Part shown: positions 55,431-64,000 of the stretch, piece by piece
How positions within the stretch are numbered: the stretch's first letter is position 1
Layout: each line of letters begins with the position of its first letter
Source: Diplonema papillatum
Lineage: Eukaryota; Euglenozoa; Diplonemea; Diplonemida; Diplonemidae
DNA length: 64,000 bases
Direction of reading: 5' to 3'
NCBI GenBank assembly: GCA_030068145.1
Contig: JAPJBO010000025.1
Span: forward strand, 164,501-228,500
The notes under the pieces: generated by a model
Told to the model about the DNA's origin: nothing
The model's input: only the letters and a program-made list of their open reading frames with translations
Databases searched by the model: none
Translations under genes and position numbers: made by a program

Positions 55431-55907
55431 ATACGTTTTATTCCACGACCAAAAAAAACGAGAAGGGTTTGTAATGGGCGCGTGACGGGCATACCGTGTG
55501 ACACAGCGATAGCTCTTCGTCGTTAGGGAGAGAAGATGGATAGGGAGGGAGAAGAAGTCGAGGAGGAAGACGTTGGGCAGACGTTGGATGACGTTGGCAT
55601 TTCGCAGCGATTTACCGTACCATCTTCAATTTTTTGGGGGTCTGGGTGGGAGTAGGTCTCCTGGACGATTTTGCGATTTGTGTCTCGGGTGCAAAGACAT
55701 TTTTGGCATCGGGAACCATTTTTCACGAGGGACTTGTGAGAGCGGGCACATCTCTCTTGCGCTCGCCATTCTCGGTTTCCCCTCGTCTGAGCAGTGAATC
55801 GGGAGCGCTTCCCGGCAGTCCCACCTGTGGCTTAAGCTGTGGCAGTCAAGCTGTGGCAGACACAAAAATATAGTGTGGTACTCATCGGCGTGCCGATGAC
55901 TTCCCAC
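55431..55907. other. No clear gene
   Basis: A plus-strand frame at 55573-55797 has a Cys pair (FCDLCLGCKDIFGIGNHF) that could be part of a zinc-binding module, but nothing supports it further. Confidence 0.3.
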
Positions 55908-56018
55908 TGTTGTAGTCCACACGAAGCAAAGGTAAATCTGGGTTTAGTGGCGGGCGTAAGTGTTCAACAAAAAAGACCGACTTTGTGGTTGTATTGTTTT
56001 CTCCACCTTCCTCGAGTT
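55908..56018. mobile_element. MITE family A, right part only
   Basis: From TGTAGTCCACACGAAGCAAA to TTCCTCGAGTTTT. It fuses directly to a family B copy at a T-tract. Confidence 0.6.
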
Positions 56019-56026
56019 TTCTTTTT

Positions 56027-56274
56027 ACATAAGCGCCAGCTTGAAAGGAAATGCTCGACGATGCTGCCCGACAAAGAACAGAAGGGATCCCAAGTGCTGT
56101 AACTACCGAACCACGTGTTGAACGAACGTGAGGTCATGCGGGTCTACCCCTACACGACAAAAAAGGTGGTGTAAGCGAAGAACAAATCAGATTGTGTTTG
56201 TATTGTATTTGCCCCTTACCTCTATATTTCCCCCCTTTCATTCGGAGTCGAAGCAGCTACGTCGAGTATTTTTT
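56027..56274. mobile_element. MITE family B copy
   Basis: From ACATAAGCGCCAGCTTGAAA to GCAGCTACGTCGAGTATTTT. Lacks the CAACACA segment found in other copies. Confidence 0.75.
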
Positions 56275-56424
56275 AACACCTTGGAAAAAAGATGTACCGG
56301 AACTATTTGCGTGTGGAACTTTTTCCTCTCATCGATTGTAAAAAGACGTATTTGCACTTTCTTGAGCTGCGTGAAAGCTACGAGAGACATGTAGTTACCC
56401 AGCTGTAGTTCTCACGCCGCTTTT

Positions 56425-56665
56425 CAATGTATTGGGAAGTGTCCAATTCAGGTAGGAAGGCTCTTGATCGTCTCTGTGCGCTTCCCAGTAATCCGCCAGT
56501 TTGTTACGGAGTTGTTCATAAGTCAAACTGAGGAACAAGCAGTTCCCGTTACCGGCTACGGATCGTGGCTGTAATCCTACTTGTCTCAGTCTGGCTGGAA
56601 GTTTCAGCTCGCATTTGAGAAGGCTATCACGTGGGTCCTCTTCTTGGATGTTTGGTAGTCTGGCG
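56425..56665 (-). pseudogene. OTU-like cysteine protease fragment
   Basis: A minus-strand frame without a start codon contains RSVAGNGNCLFLSL followed by YEQLRNKLADYWEAHRDD. OTU deubiquitinases share a G-D-G-N-C-L-F box holding the catalytic Cys, then an LR..v..Y helix. Here the Asp before Gly-Asn is Asn, and the gap between the Cys box and the helix is about ten residues shorter than usual. No His box was found. It may be one exon of a gene or a decayed transposon-encoded OTU. Confidence 0.45.
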
Positions 56666-56879
56666 GATGGGAAATAATTGGAGATCAGGCGCGGGGGACG
56701 TCGTCGTTGCAGAGGTGGGCCTTTTCGAACCTTCTGATCATCTTCGCCACAACGCCACGACTCCCGACCTCAACACCCTTGTTGCGAAGCGCGTAGACGA
56801 GAATTTTGCCGTGAACGCAGCATCATCGCAGATGGCATGAGGTCGACAAAGCCTCGATAATGGAGGTAAGAAGTCACCT

Positions 56880-57480
56880 CTGCTCAAGAGGCAAGATGAG
56901 TGGACATCGCTTGATACCATAAATGTCCACCATAACGCCCCGCGCCCGTCGACCCTTCTTGTCTTTTTGTCCATCCATGATGGGGTACCAGGGAAAGCCT
57001 GCTACACGGGAGCCAAGCTTCACGTGTTCGGCAGTACTGCAGAGCCACGGGCCTACGGGTCAAGTGGCTACCGATTTCCCACACTAAAGCATCAAGGCTT
57101 GGCGCACCTTGGGGCTTGGCGCTCGCGCTGAACACAAGCTCGTCGAGACGGTCAGCCGCAGGGCAGAGCGGACGGGGTTGTGGCACTGTGCTGCCTCCGA
57201 CTCAAGCTTTGCAAGCTGTGGTTGACCGTCACGTTCCTGGACCAGGAGCGGCCTTTTGCTCTCTTTTGTCCATCCATGATGAACTCAAGCATGGCGTCGC
57301 GGAGGGTGCTGTCGGACGCGCCAGCGAAGCCTTGGATTCCGCGTTCAAACAGCTCAGCCCCCCTCGTCGACCGGGCCTTTTTGGATGTGTATCCTCACAT
57401 CGTTTCATGCACACCGGCCCCCTCCTGCAAGTCGCCCTGGAAGAAGGCTGCAGTCCTCTCCATGACCATGCGCTTCTGAA
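56880..57480 (-). pseudogene. Unrecognised minus-strand ORF interrupted by a SINE-like element
   Basis: From about 57376 down to 57264 one frame reads ARSTRGAELFERGIQG and SDSTLRDAMLEFIMDG. The SINE-like element (56983-57263) interrupts it inside the target sequence. Past the element the frame resumes from MDGQKDKKGRRARG to a stop near 56897. A further stretch (MERTAAFFQGDLQEGAG) lies upstream, separated by a stop. No family recognised. Confidence 0.4.
56983..57263 (+). mobile_element. SINE-like element with 18-bp target duplication
   Basis: Perfect duplication TTTTGTCCATCCATGATG at 56965-56982 and 57264-57281. Body from GGGTACCAGGGAAAGCCT to GGACCAGGAGCGGCCTTTTG plus a short T/C tail. Same orientation as 48015. 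Confidence 0.85.
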
Positions 57481-58052
57481 AGCGAGGAAACCATCAAAGT
57501 TCTTCTTCGGCCTACTCGTTTATGTTCTTCTATGAGTGGAAATTCCGCGTAGTATGAGACAATGCATTTTTGGAACCATTGTTTCAGAGATTGCGTTGCG
57601 ATGCGCCGAAGTTAGGCAAACGTTCTTGCACAAGTTCCAGCACACCGTGGTGGAAGACTGTTTTCAGCTTCTGAATGCGATGACCTCTATTCAGCAACAG
57701 GTAACGTACTAGCTGAATTTCTCTCAGCGCGTCATGCCAGTTGTTGCGCAAGTTGTTCTATCATTCGTTGCCTACCATTGATGAACGAACCTTACTGGTT
57801 TGAAGTGCCTGCTTCTTGTTTTATCATTGACTGAAAGTCTGACAAAGCTGAGGTGGTCGCTGGTGCTTTGTTCACACGTCGCGAGACGCGTGAAAGCCCT
57901 GTGCGATGACCCGCTCACCGCCCGATGGTCGACGCTGATCACGACGTATTCGGTCTAAGAAGCCCCGGCACCGGAATAGCCGATTGCGTTTTCCTTGCGG
58001 GGCTGCGGGAACAGCTGCTGAGGAACGCTTGTCAGTTGTTGACGGGGCAGGT
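57480..58052. other. No gene seen
   Basis: No credible frame or repeat recognised in this stretch. Confidence 0.4.
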
Positions 58053-58546
58053 TTAGTGGCCGATGTCGTGCGGAGCCGTTTGTGTGTTCGCAGTATATCG
58101 GGTTGGTGGGTTTGCTTTCTTTTCGCTGAAGCCGTAACAACAGGAAGCAGAATAGGCGAAGCAGACCTTTTTAGGGCGCCCGCCACAATCCCTTCGGTCC
58201 TTTACGTTCCAGAACCGGATGCCATCCATCAGGAAGTCGTGAGCATCAGCCGGTGGAGGACCGTTCTTCGATATCAGCATCTCTTGGCTGATTGTTTCCA
58301 CCTCCACCCGGTTTCTGTTTGCGATCGCACGGTGGTGCGCTCACATCTTGCTCCAACTTTTTGCCCACCACAGCCTGTTTTGTTGTCAGTGAACGCCATC
58401 TCAAACAACCAAAACTTTAATACAAGATTTTGCGGACAATTCAGCGAAGAGGCAAAAGGGAAAAAAATAAACCCAGGAGCAGGAGCGGAGCAGGGAGAGA
58501 TGGTTGACCTCACTCTCCCTGATGCTGTCGTGACTCGGCCTGACAA
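58053..58546 (-). pseudogene. Possible decayed transposase N-terminus (ISXO2/Merlin-like)
   Basis: Two minus-strand frames overlap. The first (58546-58274) has LNCPQNLVLKFWLFEMAF, Cys residues and TGWRWKQSAKRC. The second (58307-58053) continues ISQEMLISKNGPP and FLMDGIRFWN. The layout (Cys box, Trp-rich Cys box, then a short Gly turn and a Leu/Trp helix) recalls the N-terminus of IS1016/ISXO2-type transposases. The change of frame indicates a frameshift or intron. No DDE core was found. Confidence 0.3.
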
Positions 58547-58619
58547 GCCCCCCTCCGGGGAGTCACGGGGGATGGCCCCCTCAGCAGCAGTCTCTAAGGG
58601 CCCCCGGTCGGTTTAGTGG

Positions 58620-59628
58620 GTAGCGTTCGGCCACCATAGCTCCACGAACGTAGTCCCACACTGGTGGCAACCGTCACCGGAAGGGGCACCATCGGGCGGT
58701 GTTGTCGGAGCATAGACAGCGACGGCAGGAAGAACCCCACCGACAATGCAGAAGAGGACAACAGATTCAAAAAGCCCCACTCGGCACGGCCGCCGATACA
58801 AGTAAACATGCGAACGTGTGTTGAAAGCAGCAGAAGACGAAGTGGTAGCACAGAAGAGCGGAATCTGGTATCAGAAAACCTCAGCATCCACATGTGACGA
58901 CATTCTGCATCATTAGCTTGTTGTTACCTGTTTGCTCGTGTCAGATCGCCAGCAAAAGAAAGCAGTGAGCTTCAGCGACTGCTCTGCGCAAACGAGACCG
59001 CTACGACACGCAAGAAGGGGCCGAGCCAAGTCGAAGAACATCCCAGGAAGGGCCCTGAAGAGCCAGAGACCTCGCCAGAAGACGGAGGAAGAGAAGTGCC
59101 CGCTGGTAGATCAAAAGAAGAAGGTGTTCCCCCCTCTGAAAGGAGAGCCAAAAAGTGGCCGGAAACGGACACCAGACGGATGCACAGAAGGTATCCTGTA
59201 GGACCCCTCAGCATGAGGAGCCTTCCGGCGTTTCTTTTAAAAGAAACGGAAACGTTTCCGTTTCCGTTTCCTCATTTAGAAAAAAACAACTAAAAGCAAC
59301 GGCGTTTCCATCCAACTTAGCCGTAGGGGGGGGGGGGAATGTCACCTGGACCCGCGTCCAATGTTTTTGAAATTTTGCAAAGGCAAAAAGCATGCATTCC
59401 GAGCAAAACTTCAACTCAAACACCACCCTCCGGGGGAAATGGTCAGAAGTGTTTTTATTCCGCCGTTTGCGACGATTTTTTACCCGAGGGGTTACCCGTA
59501 TACTTACTTGATTTCAACAAACACACGGCTGTACTCCACGACAGGAGTTACCCGTACTTGATTTCTACACACACCTCCTGAAAACCTGGGCCATACTCCG
59601 CGACAGGACGGGAGTACACACACAACAC
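58620..59628. other. No gene seen
   Basis: Short basic frames (for example 58932-59201) show no domain. A small palindrome cluster of GAAACGTTTC type lies at 59228-59275, and there is a short duplicated block near 59500-59570 (TTACCCGTA…ACTTGATTTC). Confidence 0.4.
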
Positions 59629-60174
59629 ATGGGTGAAGAAGCTGCAGCGACGCAGCCGACGGCCGAAGAGGCCGAGGAGCTGTACAGCGAGGGTGCGGGG
59701 CTCCTCTCCTCCGGCAAAGTGGCCGAGGGCTGGGACAGGTGGCAGCGGGCGGCCGCCGCGGGCCACCCGGGCGCCCAGTACAACGTGGGCGTGTACTGCC
59801 AGCAGCAGGGCGAGCACGCAGCGGCGGCCGGCTGGTGGTACACGGCCGCCATGCACGGAGACAGCGACGCGCAGTGCAACCTGGGCGTCTGCTACCTGAA
59901 GGGGCAAGGTGTGGACCAAGACGTGTTCCCCGCCGTCCAGTGGCTGCACCTCGCCACGTTGGCAGGCGACACACACGCACCGGAGGTCCTCGCAAAGCTT
60001 CCCCCGCAGATTGTGTACGAAGTAGTCTCGCAGCCGGAGTTGCTGCCGCGTCTCGCCACAGCCACTTCTTGGCTGCAAGCAAAAAGCGACCCGCCGTCGG
60101 CCAAAACAAAGCTTACCGAAGACGACGCCCGCAGTGCGAAGAAACACAAGAGCGGCAATGGAGAAGGAAGCTAG
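59629..60174 (+). CDS. Sel1-like repeat protein
   Basis: A 181-residue protein with two or three Sel1-like (TPR-related) helical repeats between residues 17 and 122: GKVAEGWDRWQRAAAAGHPGA, HAAAAGWWYTAAMHGDSDAQ and VFPAVQWLHLATLAGDTHAP fit the pattern A..W...AA..G...A...LG. Such repeats act as protein-binding scaffolds. The tail (from about 130) is helical then Lys-rich (ARSAKKHKSG) and could be a nuclear signal. The ATG at 59629 follows an in-frame upstream stop region and precedes the first helix. No signal peptide. Short compared with most Sel1 proteins. Three decayed copies of its 3' part follow. Confidence 0.75.
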   Translation: MGEEAAATQPTAEEAEELYSEGAGLLSSGKVAEGWDRWQRAAAAGHPGAQYNVGVYCQQQGEHAAAAGWWYTAAMHGDSDAQCNLGVCYLKGQGVDQDVFPAVQWLHLATLAGDTHAPEVLAKLPPQIVYEVVSQPELLPRLATATSWLQAKSDPPSAKTKLTEDDARSAKKHKSGNGEGS

Positions 60175-60194
60175 CTGCCGTTTTTTGCGCAGAC

Positions 60195-61045
60195 GGCGGC
60201 CATGCACGGTGGCATCGACGCCGCGGTGCAACCTGGTCAAAGTGTAGGCCAAGACCTGTCTTCCCCGCCGTCCAGTGGCTGCACCTCGCCACGTTGGCAG
60301 GCGACACACACGCATCGGAGGTCCTCGCAAAGCTTCCCCCGCAGATTGTGTACGAAGTAGTCTCGCAGCCGGAGTTGCTGCCGCGTCTCGCCACAGCCAT
60401 TTCTTGGCTGCAAGCAAAAAGCGATCTGCCGTCGGCCGAAACAAAGCTACCCGAAGACGACGCCCACAGTGCGAAGAAAGGAGCTAGCTGCGTGCATGCA
60501 CTTCTTGTTTTCCATGCAGAGTCTGTGTGAGAGAGCACCAGTACGCTGCTGCTATGCACGGAGAGACAGCGCCGCGCAGCTGAGCATCTGCGACCTGAAG
60601 AGTTAACGCGGCAAGACCTGTTTTCCCCGGCTGCACTCGGCAAAGCTTCCCCCCAGATTGTGTACGAAGTAGTCTCGCAGCCGGAGTTGCTGCCGCGTCT
60701 CGCCACAGCCACCCCTTGGCTGCAACCGAAGGGTGTCCAAAAGTGGCTAACCGAATACAATGTCCACAGAGCGAAGAAACACAAGAGCAGCAGTGCACGT
60801 CTTTTTTCCACAAAGAGAGCACCAATGCGCGACTGTCATGCACGGAGACAGCGACACGGTATCTGCTATAGGCCAAGACCTGTTTTACCCGCCGTCCGTC
60901 GTCTGCACCTGGCCACGTTGGCAGGCGACACACGTGCACTGAAGCTTCTTGCGAAGCTTCTCCCACAGATTGGCTCGTCAGCCAAAGCAAAGCTTCCCGA
61001 AGATGGAGTCCACAGCGCGAAGAAACACAGTGGAGAAGGGAGCTA
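60195..61045 (+). pseudogene. Three decayed 3' copies of the Sel1 gene
   Basis: Bases 60195-60530, 60640-60805 and 60810-61045 each repeat parts of 59840-60174 with increasing decay. The first keeps PPQIVYEVVSQPELLPRLAT and the AKKG end; the later ones lose whole repeats. Frames are broken by indels. All are in the same orientation as the gene. Confidence 0.9.
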
Positions 61046-61400
61046 GCTGCCCCCCCGCACCATTTCTTCCCACGCAGCTTATGAGAGAGCAACCTGTACG
61101 CGATTCTGCTCGTCGTTTGGTTCGTCGGGTTGCATCCACAGTCCCTAGCCCCACACACACACTCTTACGGATGCGCTTCAGCATCTAGACCACGCCTGGC
61201 GTGCCTTAGCTTGTCTGCGATTGCCCTCGTGGGTTTTGGTTACTTACTGCGGGTTGAGCGTGTGGGGAGAGCGTGCCGCGATGCCTTCCCACTTCTTGGG
61301 CCCCGCAGTCTTGGTCTGCACCTTAGGAAGAAGACCAGACTCAGCTAGTTCACGCGGTGTCACTTTTAGGACTCCGTGGGTGGCGATTCCTTCGTCGAAG

Positions 61401-61881
61401 TAAGTCTCCAGGAATGGGGCTGAGCTGATCGGCAGGTATCCCTCAGGCTAAATATCTCCCGGAGGCCGCTAGTAGTAGCGGCAAGGCAGAGTCCGAGTCT
61501 GAACCGGTGTTCTACGGATACCCGGAATGTGGCGAAGGTGCTGCTTGGGGCACCAACTGGCGACGAGGTAAGTCTCCAGGAATGGGGCTGAGCTGATCGG
61601 CAGGTATCCCTCAGGCTAAATATCTCCCGGAGGCCGCTAGTAGTAGTGGCAAGGCAGAGTCCGAGTCTGAACCGGTGTTCTACGGATACCTGGGATGTGG
61701 CGAATGTGCTGCTTGGGGCACCAACTGGCGTCGAGGTAAGTCTCCTGGAATGGGGTATCCACAGAGGGTGAGAGTCTCGTATTTCCTCGACGAGCCATGT
61801 TGGTTAATTAATTCCTTGCTAGCACGAGTCGCTCGGTTTGGGAATGCTGAGCTAATCGGCAGGTATCCCTCTGCTAAGGCG
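61401..61881 (+). rRNA. LSU rRNA 5'-domain fragment, tandemly triplicated and shuffled
   Basis: The third copy (61737-61881) has CAGAGGGTGAGAGTCTCGTA and GGTTTGGGAATGC, then CTGCTAAGGC, in the order of eukaryotic 28S domain I. Copies one and two (61401 and 61569, offset 168 bp) lack the middle but carry AGGCTAAATAT and GGAGGCCGCTAG, the next part of the same domain. These are rearranged rRNA fragments. Confidence 0.8.
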
Positions 61882-61959
61882 TCGCGCCGCCCCGCCGACC
61901 GCCTTCAGATCCACGAGGAAGATCCGACTTGCAATGGCCCCGCAGTCTTGGTCTGGACC

Positions 61960-62158
61960 CTGGAAGCCATCCAGTTTCGGGACCGGTGCATTCGGCAACT
62001 GAGTTATTACTATTGGATGCCGACTTCCATGGCCACCGTCCTGCTGTCAAGATGAACCGACATCTGATGAGCGATCCCTCGGACACCTTAGGTCAGCTCT
62101 CGGTTCATCCCGCGTCGCCAGTCCTGCTTAATAGACGAGCACTGGCCTGCGCACGGAA
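61960..62158 (-). rRNA. LSU rRNA central-domain fragment, minus strand
   Basis: On the minus strand: AGCAGGACTGGCGACGCGGG, ATGAACCGAGAGCTGAC, CGCTCATCAGAT, then GACGGTGGCCATGGAAGTCG and a GCCGAATG block. It overlaps in content with the plus-strand fragment at 50490-50560 but continues further 3'. Opposite in strand to the neighbouring domain I pieces. Confidence 0.85.
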
Positions 62159-62968
62159 TACCCACCTCTCCAGGGCATGGTGCCACCTCGCGAGGGCACA
62201 ACACCAACAGACTCTGATTCAAAGTGGTTGGTGCGTTTGTGGGTGTTCGTTGTGGACATCGATGTGATGTCTCGCGGGGCTGAGCTTCGGGGAGCAGCTT
62301 GCGCAACCCCAACATTTCACTTTGAACATAGGTCGAAGTTGCGGCATGACTGTTGGTGATGTAAGCGATGCGCGTGCGCTTTTTTTTGTGTTAACAACGC
62401 ATTGTTGGTACTAAAAATTAGTAGTTGGCAGCGTACTAAAAGCAACTCACCAAATCAGGTGAAACCGCTAGTGCGCACAAACAAACACTGTAACTGCACG
62501 CATCAGACGTATTGCCCTGCGATGCAGATTAAGGCCAAGATTCGACTTGCGCCGAGTGCAATCCCAAATGCCAGCACTAGCGGGTCTCCAGACGGGTCTC
62601 CTTGGGCTGCGAAGCGAAGCACCAAAAGCGCGCCTGAGCGCGATGATCAAGATGAGCTTAGGAGGCAAAATCATGATACGTGGTGACGTGCGAAGAGATA
62701 ACCGCGATGCCGGCGATGCAGATTATCGCCACAGATTCTTTGCACTCTAACCCAAAGCGGGTCTTTGTACGGGCTGCCTTGATGTTACTTTAATCAAACT
62801 CACACAAAGCTGAAACTAACCCAAAACTATCACATTCTATCAGCAGTCTATCCGTTTGGACCGGCTCATAAACATGCCACCTCATATTCCGTAAACCGCA
62901 CTGTCCCGAAAACGCATTCTCACTAGGGTGGCCAAAGGAGGGCGTGGGTGCCGGGGCGTTGCAATGCC
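62159..62968. other. No gene seen; repeat shared with 21.2 kb at 62590-62745
   Basis: Bases 62590-62745 match 21205-21356 (GCGCCTGAGCGCGATGATCA; GATGCAGATTATCGCCACAG). In both places a short Lys/Arg/Asp-rich frame is partly kept. It may derive from a transposon gene. The rest shows nothing. Confidence 0.45.
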
Positions 62969-63355
62969 ATGTGGATCGAAGGGGTCACCGATGCGCACGA
63001 AGACGGCGACGACGACGGAAAGGACAGCGGCGACGACGCGCGCGGCAGCGCGGTGCGCTGGGCGCCGTTCGCGGGGCAGAGCCAGCTGCCGGGGCGCGGC
63101 TGGTCCGTGTCGCTGGGCGGCGCCTCGTTCTCGGGCGGGACCCCCGTAGGGGTTGGCGGAGGCAGCGCGGGGCCCGGGTTCCTGCAGAGCGTTTCGGAGG
63201 CGGCGCTCAGCCTCGCTGCAGCGGAGCTCGCGGAGGCGTTCACCCGGCAGCCGCCGGCTTGCCTCCAGCCCCAGCACGCAAACCGCTTTCGGCAAGCCAG
63301 CGAAGAACTCCTTAAAAGAAAGACAGTCTCCCGCAAGCTAGTCAAGCACGGATGA
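62969..63355 (+). CDS. Small unrecognised protein gene (or exon), copy 1
   Basis: The ATG at 62969 opens a 128-residue frame: an acidic start (DAHEDGDDDGKDSGDD), a Gly/Ser-rich centre (PFAGQSQLPGRGWSVSLGG) and a basic helical end (NRFRQASEELLKRKTV). The centre loosely resembles the F-x-G-x-G-x-x-L p97-binding SHP box, a weak hint. Both base differences I found from the partial copy at 63810 (GGA/GGC and GCG/GCT) are silent in this frame, which favours coding. The region upstream could hold another exon. Confidence 0.5.
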   Translation: MWIEGVTDAHEDGDDDGKDSGDDARGSAVRWAPFAGQSQLPGRGWSVSLGGASFSGGTPVGVGGGSAGPGFLQSVSEAALSLAAAELAEAFTRQPPACLQPQHANRFRQASEELLKRKTVSRKLVKHG

Positions 63356-63424
63356 AGGCCACGTCGGCGGATTCTGCTCAAACACTAAAAACCAATAATT
63401 CCCCCCTCTTCTTGTTCGAAAAAG

Positions 63425-63535
63425 TCTTGCCTCCAGCCCCAGCACGCAAACCGCCTTCGGCAAGACAGCGAAGAACTCCTTAAAAGAAAGGCAGTCTCCC
63501 GCAAGCTCGTCAAGCACGGATGAAGGCCACGTCGG
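63425..63535 (+). pseudogene. 3' fragment of the 62969 gene
   Basis: Repeats 63258-63355 plus the following 3' region (AAGGCCACGTCGGCGGATTC) almost exactly, with a small frame change. No start. Confidence 0.9.
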
Positions 63536-63809
63536 CGGATTCTGCTCAAACACTAAAACCCAATATTTCCCCTCTCTTTGTGTTCGAAAAAGTCTCGTTG
63601 GTGTGAGTATCGTGCGCATGCACGAGAGACAGTGTTCTGCCGAGGCGTTGAGCTGAAAATGCAAGAGAGCCAGTGTTCTGCCTACACGTTAAGCTTAGCT
63701 ATTTCACCGCCCTGTAAATCACACTGTCCCGGATTTCCCCCCCTCAGGTGACACCACTCTTTATCTTCAACCATTCATCAGGGCGCGGGGGTCAGGGCGT
63801 TGCAATGCC

Positions 63810-64000
63810 ATGTGGATCGAAGGGGTCACCGATGCGCACGAAGACGGCGACGACGACGGCAAGGACAGCGGCGACGACGCGCGCGGCAGCGCGGTGCGCT
63901 GGGCGCCGTTCGCTGGGCAGAGCCAGCTGCCGGGGCGCGGCTGGTCCGTGTCGCTGGGCGGCGCCTCGTTCTCGGGCGGGACCCCCGTAGGGGTTGGCGG
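63810..64000 (+). CDS. Second 5' copy of the 62969 gene, cut by the window end
   Basis: Identical in frame to 62969-63159 except for silent changes, running off the window. Whether it is complete cannot be seen. Confidence 0.5.
   Translation, partial: MWIEGVTDAHEDGDDDGKDSGDDARGSAVRWAPFAGQSQLPGRGWSVSLGGASFSGGTPVGVG

Noticed and set aside
57984..58616. 210-codon plus-strand frame
   Set aside because: Composition is poor and the minus strand of the same stretch has the better, transposase-like pattern.

Overview
The window looks like nuclear DNA of a unicellular eukaryote, possibly a microalga or other free-living protist; I cannot name the lineage. The evidence is two well-supported GT-AG introns (one with a textbook CTAAC branch point), pieces of a diverged nuclear-type large-subunit rRNA, a histone H1-like lysine-rich remnant, secreted eukaryotic-style modular proteins and a tyrosine-recombinase retrotransposon. 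Gene density is low; most of the sequence is satellites, short transposon-like repeats and truncated gene copies.

Layout. 1-5.6 kb: tandemly duplicated pieces of two unrecognised genes, one copy interrupted by a short hAT-type element with target duplications and two empty sister sites. 5.8-9.9 kb (minus): a retrotransposon in the order gag, tyrosine recombinase, RT/RNase H, the order known from trypanosome VIPER elements, followed by a 0.6-kb tandem array. 12.7-25.2 kb: a secreted astacin metalloprotease whose catalytic domain is split by an 8,186-bp intron, about 6.9 kb of which is a hairpin-rich minisatellite; the second exon carries an EGF-like segment and three modules of about 297 residues. 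25.2-33 kb: repeats, an H1-like remnant and a SINE-like insertion. 33.1-36.9 kb: an intronless secreted GH2 beta-galactosidase-like gene with a 5' fragment upstream and a 3' fragment downstream. 37-41 kb: repeats and an LSU rRNA fragment. 41.4-49.6 kb: an 18-bp satellite, GH2 5' fragments, a 10-bp satellite, a second GH2 gene with one intron and two 3' fragments. 49.6-59.6 kb: dispersed repeats, another LSU rRNA fragment, an OTU-like fragment and transposase-like remnants. 59.6-61 kb: a Sel1-repeat gene trailed by decayed copies. 61.4-62.2 kb: more LSU rRNA fragments on both strands. 62.9-64 kb: a small unrecognised gene, a 3' fragment of it and a second 5' copy running off the end.

How it fits together. 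The three best genes encode secreted proteins (one protease, two glycosidases), which suggests an extracellular or cell-surface degradative role, but no operon or pathway is visible. The strongest shared theme is genomic: nearly every recognisable gene is flanked by truncated copies of its own ends, and several segment junctions fall at poly-T tracts beside dispersed repeats. The most notable items are the VIPER-order retrotransposon, the satellite-filled intron inside the astacin catalytic domain, the end-fragment pattern around genes, the SINE-like family with 15-19 bp target duplications, and the scattered LSU rRNA pieces.
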